DNA from: Ampelocalamus luodianensis
Lineage: Eukaryota; Streptophyta; Magnoliopsida; Poales; Poaceae
NCBI GenBank assembly: GCA_036346255.1
Contig: CM070628.1
Location: forward strand, 23,823,840 to 23,887,839
Length of the DNA stretch: 64,000 nucleotides
Direction: 5' to 3'
Part shown: positions 44,841-58,040 of the stretch, piece after piece
Layout: each line of letters begins with the position of its first letter
Position numbering within the stretch: position 1 is the first letter of the stretch
The notes under the pieces: model-generated
Database searches by the model: none
What the model saw: the letters and a program-made list of their open reading frames with translations, nothing else
What the model was told of the DNA's origin: nothing
Program-made: the position numbers and the translations under genes

Positions 44841-47800
44841 TGTAACATCCCATCTTTTGGACTTGTGTTTCAAATGTAAGAAAATGAGTAGAAATTAAAA
44901 CTTTTTCTTACATCATGTATTTCCTGTATGCTTTGAACATCTGTTGTAAGAAGTTATGGAAATACAAAGTCACAAGTCTTTTGATCCAAACTTTGAGCTT
45001 CCAAAATATAATCAAAATATAATCATGTCAAGAAATTGTTTGATTGTGATCAAACCACAAATCAGAACCTATCTGAAAATTTTACACAAGGTCCATATTT
45101 GAGTCAGCAAGCTCCTGTAAAATTTTCAGAATTTTTGAATAAAAATAAAAACCTGATTTTTGAAAAGCCTAAGTTCTAGGGTGATATGTGACCCTCTCTC
45201 GGCCACCGACATGCGACCTCACGTGTCGTCGCCCTAAAAATTTCACAATTTTAGAAATTGTTTGAATATTTTTAGAGGCTTAAATCACACCAGGAAAATC
45301 ATAATAGATTTAACCTTATTGGTAGCGATCAAACTGTTCGACTTTCAGTCAAACCACAAATCAGAACCTTGCGGAATTTTTGGAGAAAAGTGCACTGCAT
45401 AAAAACCTCTGAAAATTTTACACAAGGTCCATATTTGAGTCAGCAAGCTCTGTAAAATTTTCAGAATTTTGGAGTTAGTTTGCTACATCAAATAAATCCT
45501 CCAAAGTCTCTGTTCTAATTTAAAAATAAAACCTGATTTTCATATGTCGCAATTCTGGAAGCATTGTCCATCTTAGGTTCGAGTGGACTGGCTCGAGTCA
45601 ATCGATTTGATCGAACCGCTCCATAAGCGCACTGTGAAAATTTTCGCCCGATTGAAAAGCCCGCGATCAATCTCAACCGTTAGATCCTCATCGCGCGCCC
45701 ATATGCGTGTAAACATTCGGACCACCGTGAAGAGCCCACACATCTGGATCGTCATATCAAAATCTAACGGTGGACTTTGCGTGTGACATTCGGGTCACCC
45801 GAAGAGCACCTTAAATCGTGGCCGTCCATTCCTGATCCAGCGATCGCGAGCTTTGCTTTTGAATTTAAAACCGAAGCGGCGTGGCGCGATCTCAGCCGTC
45901 TGTGTCTCATCCAACGGCTGAAAATCGCCCAAGTGCTTTTCCTCGTCTTCTTCTACCTCCAGCCGTGCATGAGCAGTGCAGGGGAGATGGCAGTGTCAAA
46001 TCGTGCTTCCTACGGCCACCCTAGTCAACAGTGAGGGTCGTGGGAGACACATTCGGCCGTGCCATACCCTAATGCACGTCTACCACCTTTTTCCTTGTCG
46101 GGCACACCTTGTGCTTCGTGCTTTGCCGCCCGAGAAGCTTTTGGTCCAAACCTAATGCTTCCAAGGCTTTATAAGCACTCTCAATACTTCCTAGTGTCTC
46201 TTTAGACCACCAAAGAAGCTCCATTTACGATATTGGAGCTTAACTCCTCAAAACCTCCAAATCGCCATTGTTGACCCGGGGCTCCATTGATGTTCTTGGT
46301 GTTCCGGTGGTTCTCCTTCACGTTTCTTTACCCTATCTTTATCTCCTTACTATCTTGAACATTTCCCCTCACTTAATTTTGGATTTGATTCTCAGGAATT
46401 GTCCAATTTGGGGTTTGTTCAAATTCGGCTGAAATCGGTCATCTTCTTCCTCAGCTCAGGTGAGTGCTCCATTTTCTGATTACTTGCTCATGTAGCTTCT
46501 GTGGACCATAATGAAGTTATATTGATGCTTTGAAATCACTCATTTGGCTCAGGGTGCCATTTTCAACCTTTCTTCTCCAAGTCCGGCGAGTCTCCTCCGT
46601 GGTCAAGCTTCTCCGGCCATCTTTGGAGCTTCCTTCATCAAGGTAGCTTCTTATTAGTCCCTAGAGGCTCGCACCGCTTCCTTGGACTGCGGTGAGCTTT
46701 TAGCTATTTTCGCACTTAGCAAGAAAGCTCCTTTTTCATTTCCGGCTCGTGGCGTTTTGATCCCTCACCGCCGGCGAGGATGCCACCATTAGGTTCTAGG
46801 CGCTATTGCGATTCCATTTTAGTTCTTGGTTGGCGTCGCCGCGGCCAGTGTCGTCGGCGGCAAGCCGTTGAAGTCGCTCGGGATTTTGCCGGTGCAAAAC
46901 TCCCGTTTTCGTCATTTGTTTAGGACATATTAATTGCACAGTGATTGCTAATCATTAGTTAATAAATGGTGTCCTAATCTTTATCGTTGAACCACTGACA
47001 TGTGGACCCGAGGGGTTAAGATCAAAATCCAGAAGTCATTAGTGTCTCTTTTAGGTTTATTTAATGATAATCATTAGTAGCATTAAATTGGTCCTAAACC
47101 GCCACTCTTAGTCTCTGTCAGGTGGGCTCTTTGATTGTTTTAATCACTTATGTAGAATTCATTAGGGCACATTAAAAAGCTAATCATCACTAATCATTAG
47201 CTCGGTCATTAATTAGTTGTCCTAAAAATTCCCTGTTAGTCGCTGACATGTGGGCTCGATTACTGTGCACGCGTGGGTTAAAGCGTTAGCGGTTGTGACT
47301 CGAAGTCAGCGACAAGCGGCCCACGTGTCGATACATCTTTTGAATGCGATCAATAGCGCCGTCCGATTCTTGATCGTGGCCAAGATCATTTGGGGCGTTC
47401 GGTAACCCGATCTCACCATCATTGTGGCCCGTCCATCGGAGATCGTGGTGAGATTCGTGAGGCGTTCGCGGGTCCAAAGCTCACGCCCTCGACCTTCCGA
47501 TCGTAGATCGGCGGTGAGATCATCTGGTCGTTCGGGTTGCCTCCGCTCCCTCGCGCGCGCGCCGTTTGATTTCGAATCAATGGCTCTCGTGCATCCACGT
47601 CTTTATCTTTTGATTAGATTATCGGGATTTCGATAAGTAATTATTTTACAACTAAAATTTGTGCAGAAACTTTATAAAATCGTAGTAAATTCATTTTAAA
47701 CTCTTTTTAGTTGTTTCCACCTATAATAAATTTGCTTGACACTAAAATTTTATTTAAAAATTCTTTAGGCCTTGTTTCGTAATATAAATTCTTGTAGACC

Positions 47801-50033
47801 TTAAAACTTGTTTTCTGTTATTACGCTTTTCAGAAAACAATTAAAATCTTATAAAATGCATATCTTGCTCTGTGTATGTCCAAAATGGATGATTTCAACT
47901 TTGATAAATCTGTTATTAGTTATACTTCAATATAAAATTAGCTTGAGCATATTTATGTTTCTGGAAATTGTAATATGCTAGATTTGCACCTTAGAAAATC
48001 ATAACTAAATCAGTATAACTCCAAAATTGCCAAACTCAACTTTGTTGTAATTAGAATAACATATACTACTGTCATAAAAATTGTAGGGTCCATATCGTTC
48101 TAGAAAATTTCGCCATGAACAGTTCTAGCAATTAATTAGATTGATCTTAAAGGTGTGAGAAAGAGCATTTTGTCCATACCTTTTGTATGCTTGGTCCAAA
48201 TTGCATGATTCTTGTTCCTATCTCTGTCTAAAATCATTCCCTAGCTGTTGTGTAAATTTCATTAGATTTGGATGTCTTTTCTTTGTTGGAGTTTATTTGG
48301 TGTTCTTCGTTCTTATTTGCTTATCGCCTTTTGAGTTAGGTTACGAAGATAATATTATTACTGATATTGAGCCACAGCAGCCAGATCCTGCACTTCAGCC
48401 AGGCAAGCAGATGTAGTATTCATTTGATCATGTTGTTCCTATTAATTTCAAATTCTAATATGTTGTTTGCAAATTCTATGTATGCATTGCTATGTTGTTT
48501 TAAACTATTGTCGATAGTTGGCCCAGTAGTTGCATAATCAGTAGGAACTGTTTAATCATCTACTACTGAGCCTAGGATTACTTGCTGTGATTTTGGGTTC
48601 GCTGGATGAACCCTTGTCACTTAGTAGTTTACATGTCATTGTGCTTAGCCATGCTTAGCTATCGGTAGAAATGGGCGGTTATCGACTTGTCGATAACCTT
48701 GATCACACAAACTGTTATAATCTGTATATTTCAGCCTTGTGCTATGTCTAAATTGCAAAACTAAAACTGAAAATGAAAACAATTTAGACTTGGGCACAAT
48801 GGTAAGATGGTGTGATCGTTTGGGTGTGATTGGAATGGTGCCCGGGTCAATTAAGGACCGAGCTACTTGTTACACCGAACCAGGCATTTGTGCGTGCTAA
48901 CCACACTAGGGGGATATGGGACCTCTCTTAGCTGAGTACTTTGGGCTGTGTTAATTAATGAGTCGCGTGGTGGGTTGCATATTTGATTATATGCAACATG
49001 GACACGTTTGTGGGGAGAAGGAACACCCGCCGAGGCCGGTGTGTCCTGCTCCACGTATGGGTCCTTGTGATCCATATTTCGTCGGCAGATCACTAAGGAT
49101 TAACCCCCATACGTGCGTCTCTTGATTAGCATGTTCCATTGGAAAGGGTTAGTAGGACTTAGCCGTGCCGGCATATCAAAGGAAGTGTGCTTAATAGCTT
49201 GGCAAAAAGGCGGTCTGAAGTGTGGGTACATTGGTACACCCCTGCAGGGATTAAAACTATTCGAATAGCCTCGTCCTAGGTTATGGACACGCTTGGGGAA
49301 GTCTTCCAAGAGTTAGACTCCAACGTTTTAAATAAAAACTGATGGGTGGTATGAATCAGGGATTCATGCTATGTTGTGGTGGCTTTGGGGAAAGTCACTC
49401 CTAGGTGGATACTTGTTACTTATGTTTACTCGCTGTTATTTAAATGCTTAAAAACAGATTTTGCAAACTGTTGTTCAACCTATTACAATATTGCAAATGA
49501 AACTTGCTTTGTGCGTCCAAAGAACCATATAACCACATTCCTTTGATACAGCTTTCATGTAGCTATGTATAGGCTTGTTACTCGTAAGTCTTGCGAGTAC
49601 ATTTTTGTACTCACCTGCATTGCTTGTATTGTGCAGAGGAAGATAGTGAGTCCGATGGGCCTCACTTTTGTGAGTCGTGCTGTGGCAGTTTAAGGGGCGA
49701 TTAGCTTGGCGGCCCGGTCGGTTGCCCTATGGTGTTATGTGGCTAACCGGTCGTCTTTTGGTTTAAGCCATCTTATGGCAACTTTTGCTTCCGCTGTTAT
49801 TTGATACTTATGTCATTTGGCCGGTCGGCTGTTCTGTAATAACTTATATTATGTATGTCTTTTGGTAGACTTGTTACATTCTGATGTATGGAATTGATGC
49901 ATGCTTTGGTATGATGTATGTGTGCGGCATGTTCTGGGAAGCACATATTCATCGAGACGCGGATTATTCTATTTGTGATACTAGAACCAGTGGAAGGTTA
50001 AGTATTACAAGTTTAATAAACCGGGGTCTCACA
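44841..50033 (+). mobile_element. 3' LTR of gypsy element A (5.19 kb)
   Basis: Same start and end as the 5' LTR and followed by the CGAAG duplication. It is about 250 bases longer, mainly because of extra and rearranged sequence between about 45025 and 45330. The rest is near identical with many small insertions and deletions. TATA box at 46168-46176; intron-like segment 46460-46552; hairpin 48677-48698. Confidence 0.92.
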
Positions 50034-50742
50034 CGAAGGAAGATAGAAGGAAGATCAGATTTTGCTTTGATAGGATATACCCATGTAAACTTATTGAAAT
50101 CATCAATAAAGCTCACATAATAATTATTTCCATTAACAGACTTGTGGTAGGGCCCCATACATTAGATAAAATGAGTTCAAGTGGTGACAAAGACACACTA
50201 ATAGAAATAGGAAAAGATAATTGCTGACTCTTGGCCTGCTGACAAGCATTGCACACAGTTGCAATGGAATTATTTGGAGAAGAAGATATTTTATTCTCTT
50301 GAAGGATGCGGTGAACTACTGACGAAGAAGGATGTCCAAGTCTGGAGTGCCACAGATCTTCGGACGCCTTGACACTCGAGAATGCACTCTAAGTGTGAGA
50401 GGACACCAATAATGGAATTAGATGGTATAAGCCCCCCTTACATCTACCTCAAAGAATAGGTCTCATCGTGTGTCGATCCTTTACAACAAAATTGGTTGGA
50501 TGAAATTCCATGAACACATCATTATCAGTGGTAAACCGATGAACAGACAAGAGATTTCTAGAAATTTTAGGGACATGTAAGATGTTTTTCAAGGCAAAGG
50601 AACGATAAGAGGAGGAAATGAATGAATGACCAGTATGAACAATAGGCAAACATGTATCATTTGCTACTTGCACATGATCCTTGATGTGGTATCATTCTTT
50701 GATCACCATCTTGTCAAGATCTCCGGTTATGTTGTTTGTTGC
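50034..50742 (-). pseudogene. Protease and first part of integrase of copia C2
   Basis: Read from right to left: protease after its active-site triad (ATNNITGDLDKM near 50705-50742, then VANDTCLPIVHTGHSF and LHVPKISRNLLSVHRF, 50540-50670), the GAG-pre-integrase region (near 50300-50400, WHSRLGHPSS-like pieces), and the integrase core start (GPYHKSVNGNNYYVSFIDD, 50080-50160). It joins the integrase at 35351-35514 when element A is removed. The right edge ends in the protease active site, split by the solo LTR. Confidence 0.85.
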
Positions 50743-53700
50743 TGTAACATCCCAATTTTGGACTTGTGTTTCAAATGTAATAAAATGAGTAGAAATTAAA
50801 ACTTTTTCTTACATCATGTATTTCTGTATGCTTTGAACAATTGTTGTAAGAAGTTATGGAAATACAAAGTCACAAGTCTTTTGATCCAAACATTGTCTTC
50901 CAAAAACATTCATCTCAAATCTTGTAATCATCCTTTGGAAATATTTTTCCTAAGTTCCTGGGATGGTGTGTGACCCCTCTGAAAAATTTCACAATCATTA
51001 GAAGTTGTTTGAATATTTTTAGAAGGCAGTCAAACCTATTTGACTTTCAATCAAACCTTAAACCAGAGGCTTGCATTATTTTTGGAGAAAAATGCACAGC
51101 ATAAAAACCTCTGAAAATTTTATACAAGCTTAATATCTGAGTTAGCAAGCTCCAGTAAAAATTTTATGATTTTTGGAGTTGTTTTGCTATCTCGAATAAA
51201 TCCCCAAAGTCCTAGCTCAGTTTAAAACTCTAAACCTAATTTCAGTGTGCGTTGGGTTCGAGTCAGACTCGGGCTCGAGCCTCTTGTCTTGGTCCAGTCA
51301 ACTAACTGCACTGAGCCTCCTTTTAAAGTGCACGTCCAATCTCAGCCGTTGGATCCTTATCGCACGGCCCAACTTCGTGTAAACATTCGGACCGTGCGGA
51401 TGCTTTATCCCTTTTGAACCGTTGGATCTTCATCCAACCGTCCAAATTCTCCAAAGTATTCGGACCCTCTGGAAGTCATATTTGATCGAGCCGTTCATTT
51501 CTAATCCTAGGGCTCGCGTTCTCCTCTTTTGAATTAAACATCAGAGGCGTGGCGCAATATCAGCCCCCCGATCAAAATCGTAGGGTTGAAGATCGCCCGA
51601 GTTTTTTCTCTGGTCATCTTCAACCTCCCGCCGTGCGAAAATAGTGCAAGGCATGGCACTGTCAAATCTTGTTCCTCTGGCAACGTCTCCCTGGTCGGCA
51701 TTAAGTGCTTGCAGGTGCTTTCGGCCGAGAGGCATGCCCTACTCCTACATCTCCATCATTTTGCTTTTCGGTCCATGGTTGTGTCCTGGACTTAGCTCAC
51801 CCGAGAGGCTCCTTTTTCCAAACCCTAATCCTTTAGATTTAAAAGGTTCCAAAACTCTTTCTTGGTGTTCCTTTACACCATCCTAAGCTCCTTATTCATT
51901 TTTGGAGCTTAACACACAAAAAACACCAAATCGCCATTGTTGACCCGTGGAGCTCCATTGAGGATCATGAAGCTCCAGTGGTTCTTCTTCAAATATTCTT
52001 GCACCCTTTTCAACTCCTTTTTATCCTAATTATTTCCCCTCACTCAATTTTGGGTTTCATTCACAGGATTTGACAAATTTGGGGTTTGTTCAAATTCGGC
52101 CGAAACCATCCCCTTTCTTCCTCAGCTCCGGTAAGTGGTTCTTTTTGCAATTATTTGCTCATGAACCTTCTTTGAGCTTTGTTTAAGCCATTATGACCAC
52201 CCGGTGGTGTTCATTTTGCTCAGGTGATCGTTTTCGTGTCATCTTCTTCAACTCCGGCGAGCTCCTTCTCTGTCAAGCTGCTCCGGCCATCGTTAGAAGC
52301 TCTTCTTGATCAAGGTAGCTTCTTATTAGTCCTTAGATGCTTGGCACATGCTTCTCTGTGCTGCTACGGAGCTTTTCTTGCATTTTCGCTTTTAGCCGAG
52401 GTTGTCACCGTCACTATTCTCCGGCTAGCCGGCGTTCTAGACCTTCACCGCCGGTGAGGTCACCACCTTTGGGTCCGCAAGCCTATTGCGAATCCATTTT
52501 AATCCTAAGGTTGCGCCGCTGTGGCCGGAGTCGCCGGCGACAAGCCGTAGTTCCCGCTCGGGTTTTTGTCGAGCGTTATCCCCCTGTTTTCGGTTGTCAT
52601 TAGGACACCATTAATGATCTGATCATTGTTAATCATTGGGTTAATTAATGTGTCCTAATCTGGTTCGTTGTGTCACTGGTATGTGGGCTCGTAGGCCTTA
52701 AACCTCAGTCCGGGGTTCTTAAAGACAGAATCTAGGGTCATTAATTGTTAATCATTGGTTAGCAATTAATGTGTCTTAAGCCGTCAGTTTGGGTCCCTAT
52801 CAGGTGGGCCCGCTTGCACTATGCACGTGTGTTAAACCCCGCGTGCGTGAACTGAGGTCACTAACAGTGGTCCCCGCTTGTCAGCGCTTCTATTCGTGTT
52901 GCGATCAATAGCCACCGTCGATCTCGTGATCAGCGGCCCAGATCTGGAGTGCATTCGGACCCTCCGGTTCCCAAATCATTCTGGATCGTCCATCTCACGA
53001 TCTGCGGCTGAGATCGCGAGTGCATTCGGACTCTTCGAAGGAGGTGCGCCCTGTGCCGTCCATCTTCAGATCTGCGGCTGTGGATGGCTGAGGCAACCGC
53101 ACCGTCCGAATGTATCCCTCCGCGTGAGCCGTTGGATTTTGATCCAACGGTGGGTTCCTTTTAGGGATCGCGTGCGTGCGCTATTCCCGGCGCGCGTGGG
53201 CCGTAGGATTTTAGATCGAAGGCCCACAAGCGTCCACGTCTTTTCTTTTAGTTAAGATCTGTTTGTTTTCGGGAAGTATTTATTTATCTACTGAAAATTG
53301 TTTTAACTTTAGAAATTCTTAACTAATTCATTTTAACTTCTTTTCAGTTGTTTCCAACTGCATTAAATTCATGGTTAACCAGAGTTTAATATAAAAATGC
53401 ATTTAGGCATATTTCAGTAGCAGAAAATTGTGTAACTAAAATAACTTGTTTTCTGCCCATTTTGTATATCCCAGAAATAGCATTAAACTTGTAAAATGCA
53501 TATCTTTTCTGTATAATTCCAATTTGTGCAAAATCAATTTTGTTAGATTCCTCTGTTAGTATGCTTTAATATAAAATAGGATTTGAACATGGATTTATTT
53601 CTGTAAAATGACTTGCATTAGATTTACAACTTAGAAAAACCATAAGTAAATCATTATAACTCCAAATTTAGTAAACTCAACTTTGCTGTCATTAGGATGT

Positions 53701-55668
53701 CATAACCTACCTATCATAAAAATTTTAGACTTTAGATCATTCTAAAAAATTTTGCCATGAACAGTACCAGTAATTAAATCAGTGAATTAATAGGCTGAGA
53801 AAGTGTATTTTGGCTATATCTTTTTCATACTAAATCCAAATTGCATGATTTTTGTTCCTAAAATTGTCTAAAATCATTCCCTAGCTGCTGTACAAATTTC
53901 ATTAGATTTGGATGTCTTTTGCTGTTGGAGTTTATTCGGTGTTCTTCGTTCTTATTTGCTTATCGCCTTTTCGCGTTAGGTTCCGAAGATAATCTTGATA
54001 TTGAATCTGAGCCACAGCCATCAGATCTTGCACTCTAGCAAGGCAAGTAGATGTAGCATCATTTGATCATGTTGATCCTACTATTTTCAAATTCTAATAT
54101 GTTGTTTGCAAATTCTATGTATGCATTGCTATGTTGTTTTAACTATTGTCGATAGTTCACCTAGTAGATGCATTATCAGTAGGCAAATGTTAATCCTCTA
54201 CTACTGAGCCTAGGTTTATTTTGCTGTGATTTTGGGTTCGTTGGATGAATCCTTGTCACTTAGTAGTTTACGAGTTTGTGCTTAGACATGCTTAGCTATC
54301 GGTAGAAATGGGTGGTTATCGACTTGTCGATAACCTTGATCACACAAACTTATTATGATATATATGTTTCAGCCTTTTGCTATGTCTAAATTGCAAAACT
54401 AAAACTGAAAAACAAAACAATTTAGACTTGGGCACAATGGTAAGATGGTGTGATCTTTTGGGTGTGATTGGAATGGTGCCCGGGTCGATTAAGGACCGAC
54501 CATCTTGTGAGTACCTGTTATCCAAGCAATTTGTGCTTGCTAACCACACTAGAGGGAATGGGACCTCTCTTGACTTAGTACTTTGGCGTGTGTTGGCTAC
54601 GAGTCGCAGGAGGGCGTGTGTGTGGTGTGTTGTGGTAAAATAAAATGATTGTGTGTGGGAGCATTGTAGTTGTCCAAAGAGCTTTACCCCGAGGGTAGTT
54701 GTCTTTTTGGCTTTACAATGTAAACGTATGGGTTTCTATCCATACGAGCGGCTCGTAGTTGATACACAATATTGGAAATGTCTCGTAGGACTTAGCCGTG
54801 TCGGCATACCTTTGGAAGTGTGCTTAATCATGTGGCTTAAAGGCGGTCTGAGGTGTGGGTACATTGGTACACCCCTGCAGGGTTTTGATCTATTCGAATA
54901 GCCTCGTCCTAGGTTATGGACACGCTTGGGTAAGCTTTTCAAGAGTTAGACTACAACGTTTTTAAATTAAAACTTGATGGGTGGTATGAATCAGGGATCC
55001 ATGCTATTTGTGGTGGCTATTGGGTTAGTCACTTCTAGGTGGTTACTTGGTAATTATTGTTACTCGCTGCTATTTCAATGCTTAAAAACTGAATTGTCAA
55101 ATTGCTTTCAATCTATTACATTATTACAAATGAAACTGGCTTTATGCGTCAAAACAACCATATAACCAACATCCTTTGATACAGCTTTCATGTAGCTATG
55201 TATAGGCTTGTTACTCGTAAGTATTGCGAGTACATTATTGTACTCACCTGCATTGCTTATTGTGTGCAGAGGAAGAGGGTGAGCCCGATGGGCCTCACTT
55301 TTGTGGGTTGTGTTGTGGCAGTGTGTGGGGCGATTAGCTTAGCGGCCCGGTCGGTTGCCCTGTGGTGTTATGTGGCTAACCGGTCGTCTTTTGGTTTAAG
55401 TCATCTTATGGCAACTTTTGCTTCCGCTGTTACTTGATGCTTCTGTCTTTTGGCCGGTCGGCTGTTCTATAATAACTTAGTATTTATGTATGTCTTTTGG
55501 TAGACTTGTTACCTTATGTTGTATGGAAATGATGCATGCTTTTGTCTGATGAATGTGTGCTGCAATTTCTGGGAAGCACATGTCCATCGAGTCACGGATT
55601 ATTCTGTTTGTGATACTAGGACCAGTGGAAGGTTAAGTATTACAAGCTTAATAAACCGGGGTCTCACA
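50743..55668 (+). mobile_element. Solo LTR of the A family (4.93 kb)
   Basis: Starts TGTAACATCCC, ends GGGGTCTCACA, and is flanked by GTTGC on both sides (50738-50742 and 55669-55673). No primer binding site or internal domain is attached, so it is the product of recombination between the two LTRs of a complete insertion. It is clearly more diverged from the two LTRs of element A than those are from each other, so it comes from an older or different subfamily member. It carries the 93-bp intron-like segment (52131-52223) and the hairpin (54314-54335). Confidence 0.9.
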
Positions 55669-55680
55669 GTTGCACCAGTG

Positions 55681-56604
55681 CAGTGGCAGACCCAGGGTTT
55701 TCAGGATGGGTGTTTGAAGTTACAAAAATATTGATCAATACAGTACAGAACATAAAGATCCACAATAGTAATAATAGAAGTACTAATTATTTGTACTGGA
55801 GATAACATCTCAATTCTTAAATAATTCAAAGAAATTGCAAAATAATTAAGAAAATTATAATTTAACTCGACGGTGCTTTATGCCTTGGAAGCAAGATATG
55901 ACATCATTGTCCTTAACTTGCAAGAAAAATTCTCACTCAAGAAATATGACCAAACAGTCATTCAAGTATTGCTCACTCATTCTATTTCTTACCTTATTTT
56001 TCACATGCTTCATTGAAGAAAATACTCTCTCAACACTAACAGTTGCTACGGGAATAATTAGCACCAATTTAAGAAGCTTGTAAAGAATTTTATAATTGAG
56101 GTTCTTCTTTGATTGAACAAACATAATTGATAGCTTGGCAAGATTTTTCACTTTTCTAAACCTTACATCTCTGCGCATATCAGTAATGAAGTGTGTAAGT
56201 TGAAAGGGAAGATGCATTAATTCTATGCTTGAGAAATCTTTAGGATAAAATTGAGCAAGCCTAACCAAGTTTTCCTTATCATAAGCAGCGAATGAATCAG
56301 CAGGATTGAATGAAGACATGCAAAGAAGCAAATCCGTGTTTACCTCATCAAACCTGTCATTAAGCCCTCGAAGTTGTCTATCAACGACACTTAAAAATAT
56401 TTCAACATGGAAGCAATGGAGATTCTTGACTTTTTTTAAGAACCTTTTGGATCTTGCAACCGGCTTATATAAATAATCCATTTTAGCAACCTTGATACCA
56501 TGCTGAAAAGCATTTAGGCCCCTAAAAATATGTTTTAGTAATTTATGATAATATGTGAAAATGGGACTTATTGGTTTGTTGAGTTTTACAAGGACTGGTC
56601 CCAT
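55681..56604 (-). pseudogene. hAT transposase C-terminus (ZMYM1-like) and terminal inverted repeat
   Basis: The element end is CAGTGGCAGACCCAGGG at 55681, a typical hAT (Tip100-like) terminal repeat. On the minus strand from 56604 a 223-residue frame contains RQLRGLNDRFDEVNTDLLLC, FAAYDKENLVRLAQFYPKDF, and the hAT dimerisation motif PVATVSVERVFSSMKHVKNK followed by RNRMSEQYLNDCL. This is the C-terminal third of the transposase; the N-terminal part with zinc finger and most of the catalytic region is cut off at about 56604 by the SIRE-like element. The eight bases before the terminal repeat (55673-55680, CACCAGTG) would be one copy of the target duplication; the other is not in the window. Confidence 0.8.
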
Positions 56605-57983
56605 TGGAAAATATGATCTTGAAGATGCATGCTAAAAGTTCTATGAAGATCAAGTACAGCTCAAGGATAAGGTACAAGTGGTTTCGAAATTATTTTCTTT
56701 TACCGATCTTAGGAGAAATAGATGGAAGACCGGATTATAGGTTAAATGTCGTACTATTAAGAGGGATCATGTCCTGTAGCTTGAAGGCATGTCTTGTGCT
56801 TTATGGATCAATTTAGGATCATGCATGCATAAGGATTCTCTCTCTAAATCAAATTTGTGCACTGTCAGGAAAATCGGTAGTACCGGCGTTGTCTGTGCGG
56901 TACTACCGCACTCCGGTTGTTCCGGTCGTTAGTTGGTGGTATGTTTTTCAGAGTCTCTTTCTGGTTTCGTGCCAAAACCTAAGCGCGTAGTACCGTCGGT
57001 GTTGATGCGGTATGACCGATATACGGTAGTACCGCAGTGTTAAGCGGAACTACCGCATGCCGTTATTCCGAATGAGAAGCGGTATGCTTTTCCGAGTGCA
57101 CCTTTCTTTCTCTCCTTGAAACGGTAGTATCAAGCACTCACCTTGCGGTATGACCGCTCTGCGATAGTACCGCTGTCGATTAGCGGTAGTACCGCTCAGC
57201 GATAAAACGGCTATGTCAGTCATTTAATGCGTCTCATATAGCCGCTTTCGTGAGTGGTTGGAGAAGTGCGTAGTACCGCTTCTTGCATGGCGGTAGTACC
57301 GCATATGGTCAAAAGCAGTTTTTCTTCTCCAACAGCTCTAATTGTTGTTGGGGTTATAAATACTTCCCACCGCTCAAGGACAGGTGCTAGACCACATTTA
57401 ACATCTTTAGAGCCTTGTGCATTCTTTCAACTCCTCAAACTCATTTTGTTCACTCTTTGAGAGGTTGTTGAGCTCATTCAAAGTGCATTCATCATTCTAG
57501 TTGATCCTATTGCACTTGAGTGTCGCTGCGAAGGTCTTGGTTTGTTACTCTTGGAGTTTTGCCGAACTCCTAGACGGCTTAGCGGTGATTGCACGGTGAT
57601 CTCTTCAAGAAGATTGTGAAGAGGCCCGGTGCCCATATTGTGAGTGGTTTGGTGTTCACCATCTCCGGAGTGGAGGAAGAACAACCAATAGTGATCGAAA
57701 AGGCTTAATTGGTGGAGCCGGCTTGATTGGTTCAAGCTCCTCAACGTGGACTAGTGAAGACCGGCAAGTCTTCGATACCACTGAAAACATCGTTGTCTCT
57801 TTGTGGTTATTCCTAGTCTTTACTCTTCCGCATTTATATTTCTAGCTTGATCTTTGTGCTTGTATTGCTTAGCTAGGAGTATAACTTGTTTAGATTAAAT
57901 TGTTAATTAGCTTAACTCACACATTTGTGAAAAGTTTTAAAACCTCCTATTCACCCCTCTAGTCTGTTATCCTTGATCCTACA
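56605..57983 (+). mobile_element. 5' LTR of SIRE/Maximus-like copia element
   Basis: It ends CCTTGATCCTACA directly before a primer binding site. The start is not certain; it is placed at the end of the hAT frame. The segment 56875-57310 holds about a dozen short palindrome-like motifs of the form CGGTA-N-TACCG. No 3' LTR is in the window, so the start cannot be confirmed by comparison. Small frames in the region are not genes. Confidence 0.6.
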
Positions 57984-57996
57984 AGTGGTATCGAGC
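57984..57996 (+). other. Primer binding site of the SIRE-like element
   Basis: AGTGGTATCGAGC, the form used by SIRE-type copia elements, pairs with initiator tRNA-Met. It marks the end of the 5' LTR. Confidence 0.7.
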
Positions 57997-58040
57997 TTGG
58001 TCTCTCAATTTGTTAGACTTTACCGTCTAAGAGAGAAAGG

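Noticed and set aside
35515..50033. Element A as a potentially active autonomous retrotransposon
   Set aside because: It has near-matching LTRs and a perfect TSD, but lacks RNase H, has frame changes in gag, and stops at 42800 and in the integrase zinc-binding region. Sequence errors could explain some breaks but not the RNase H loss.
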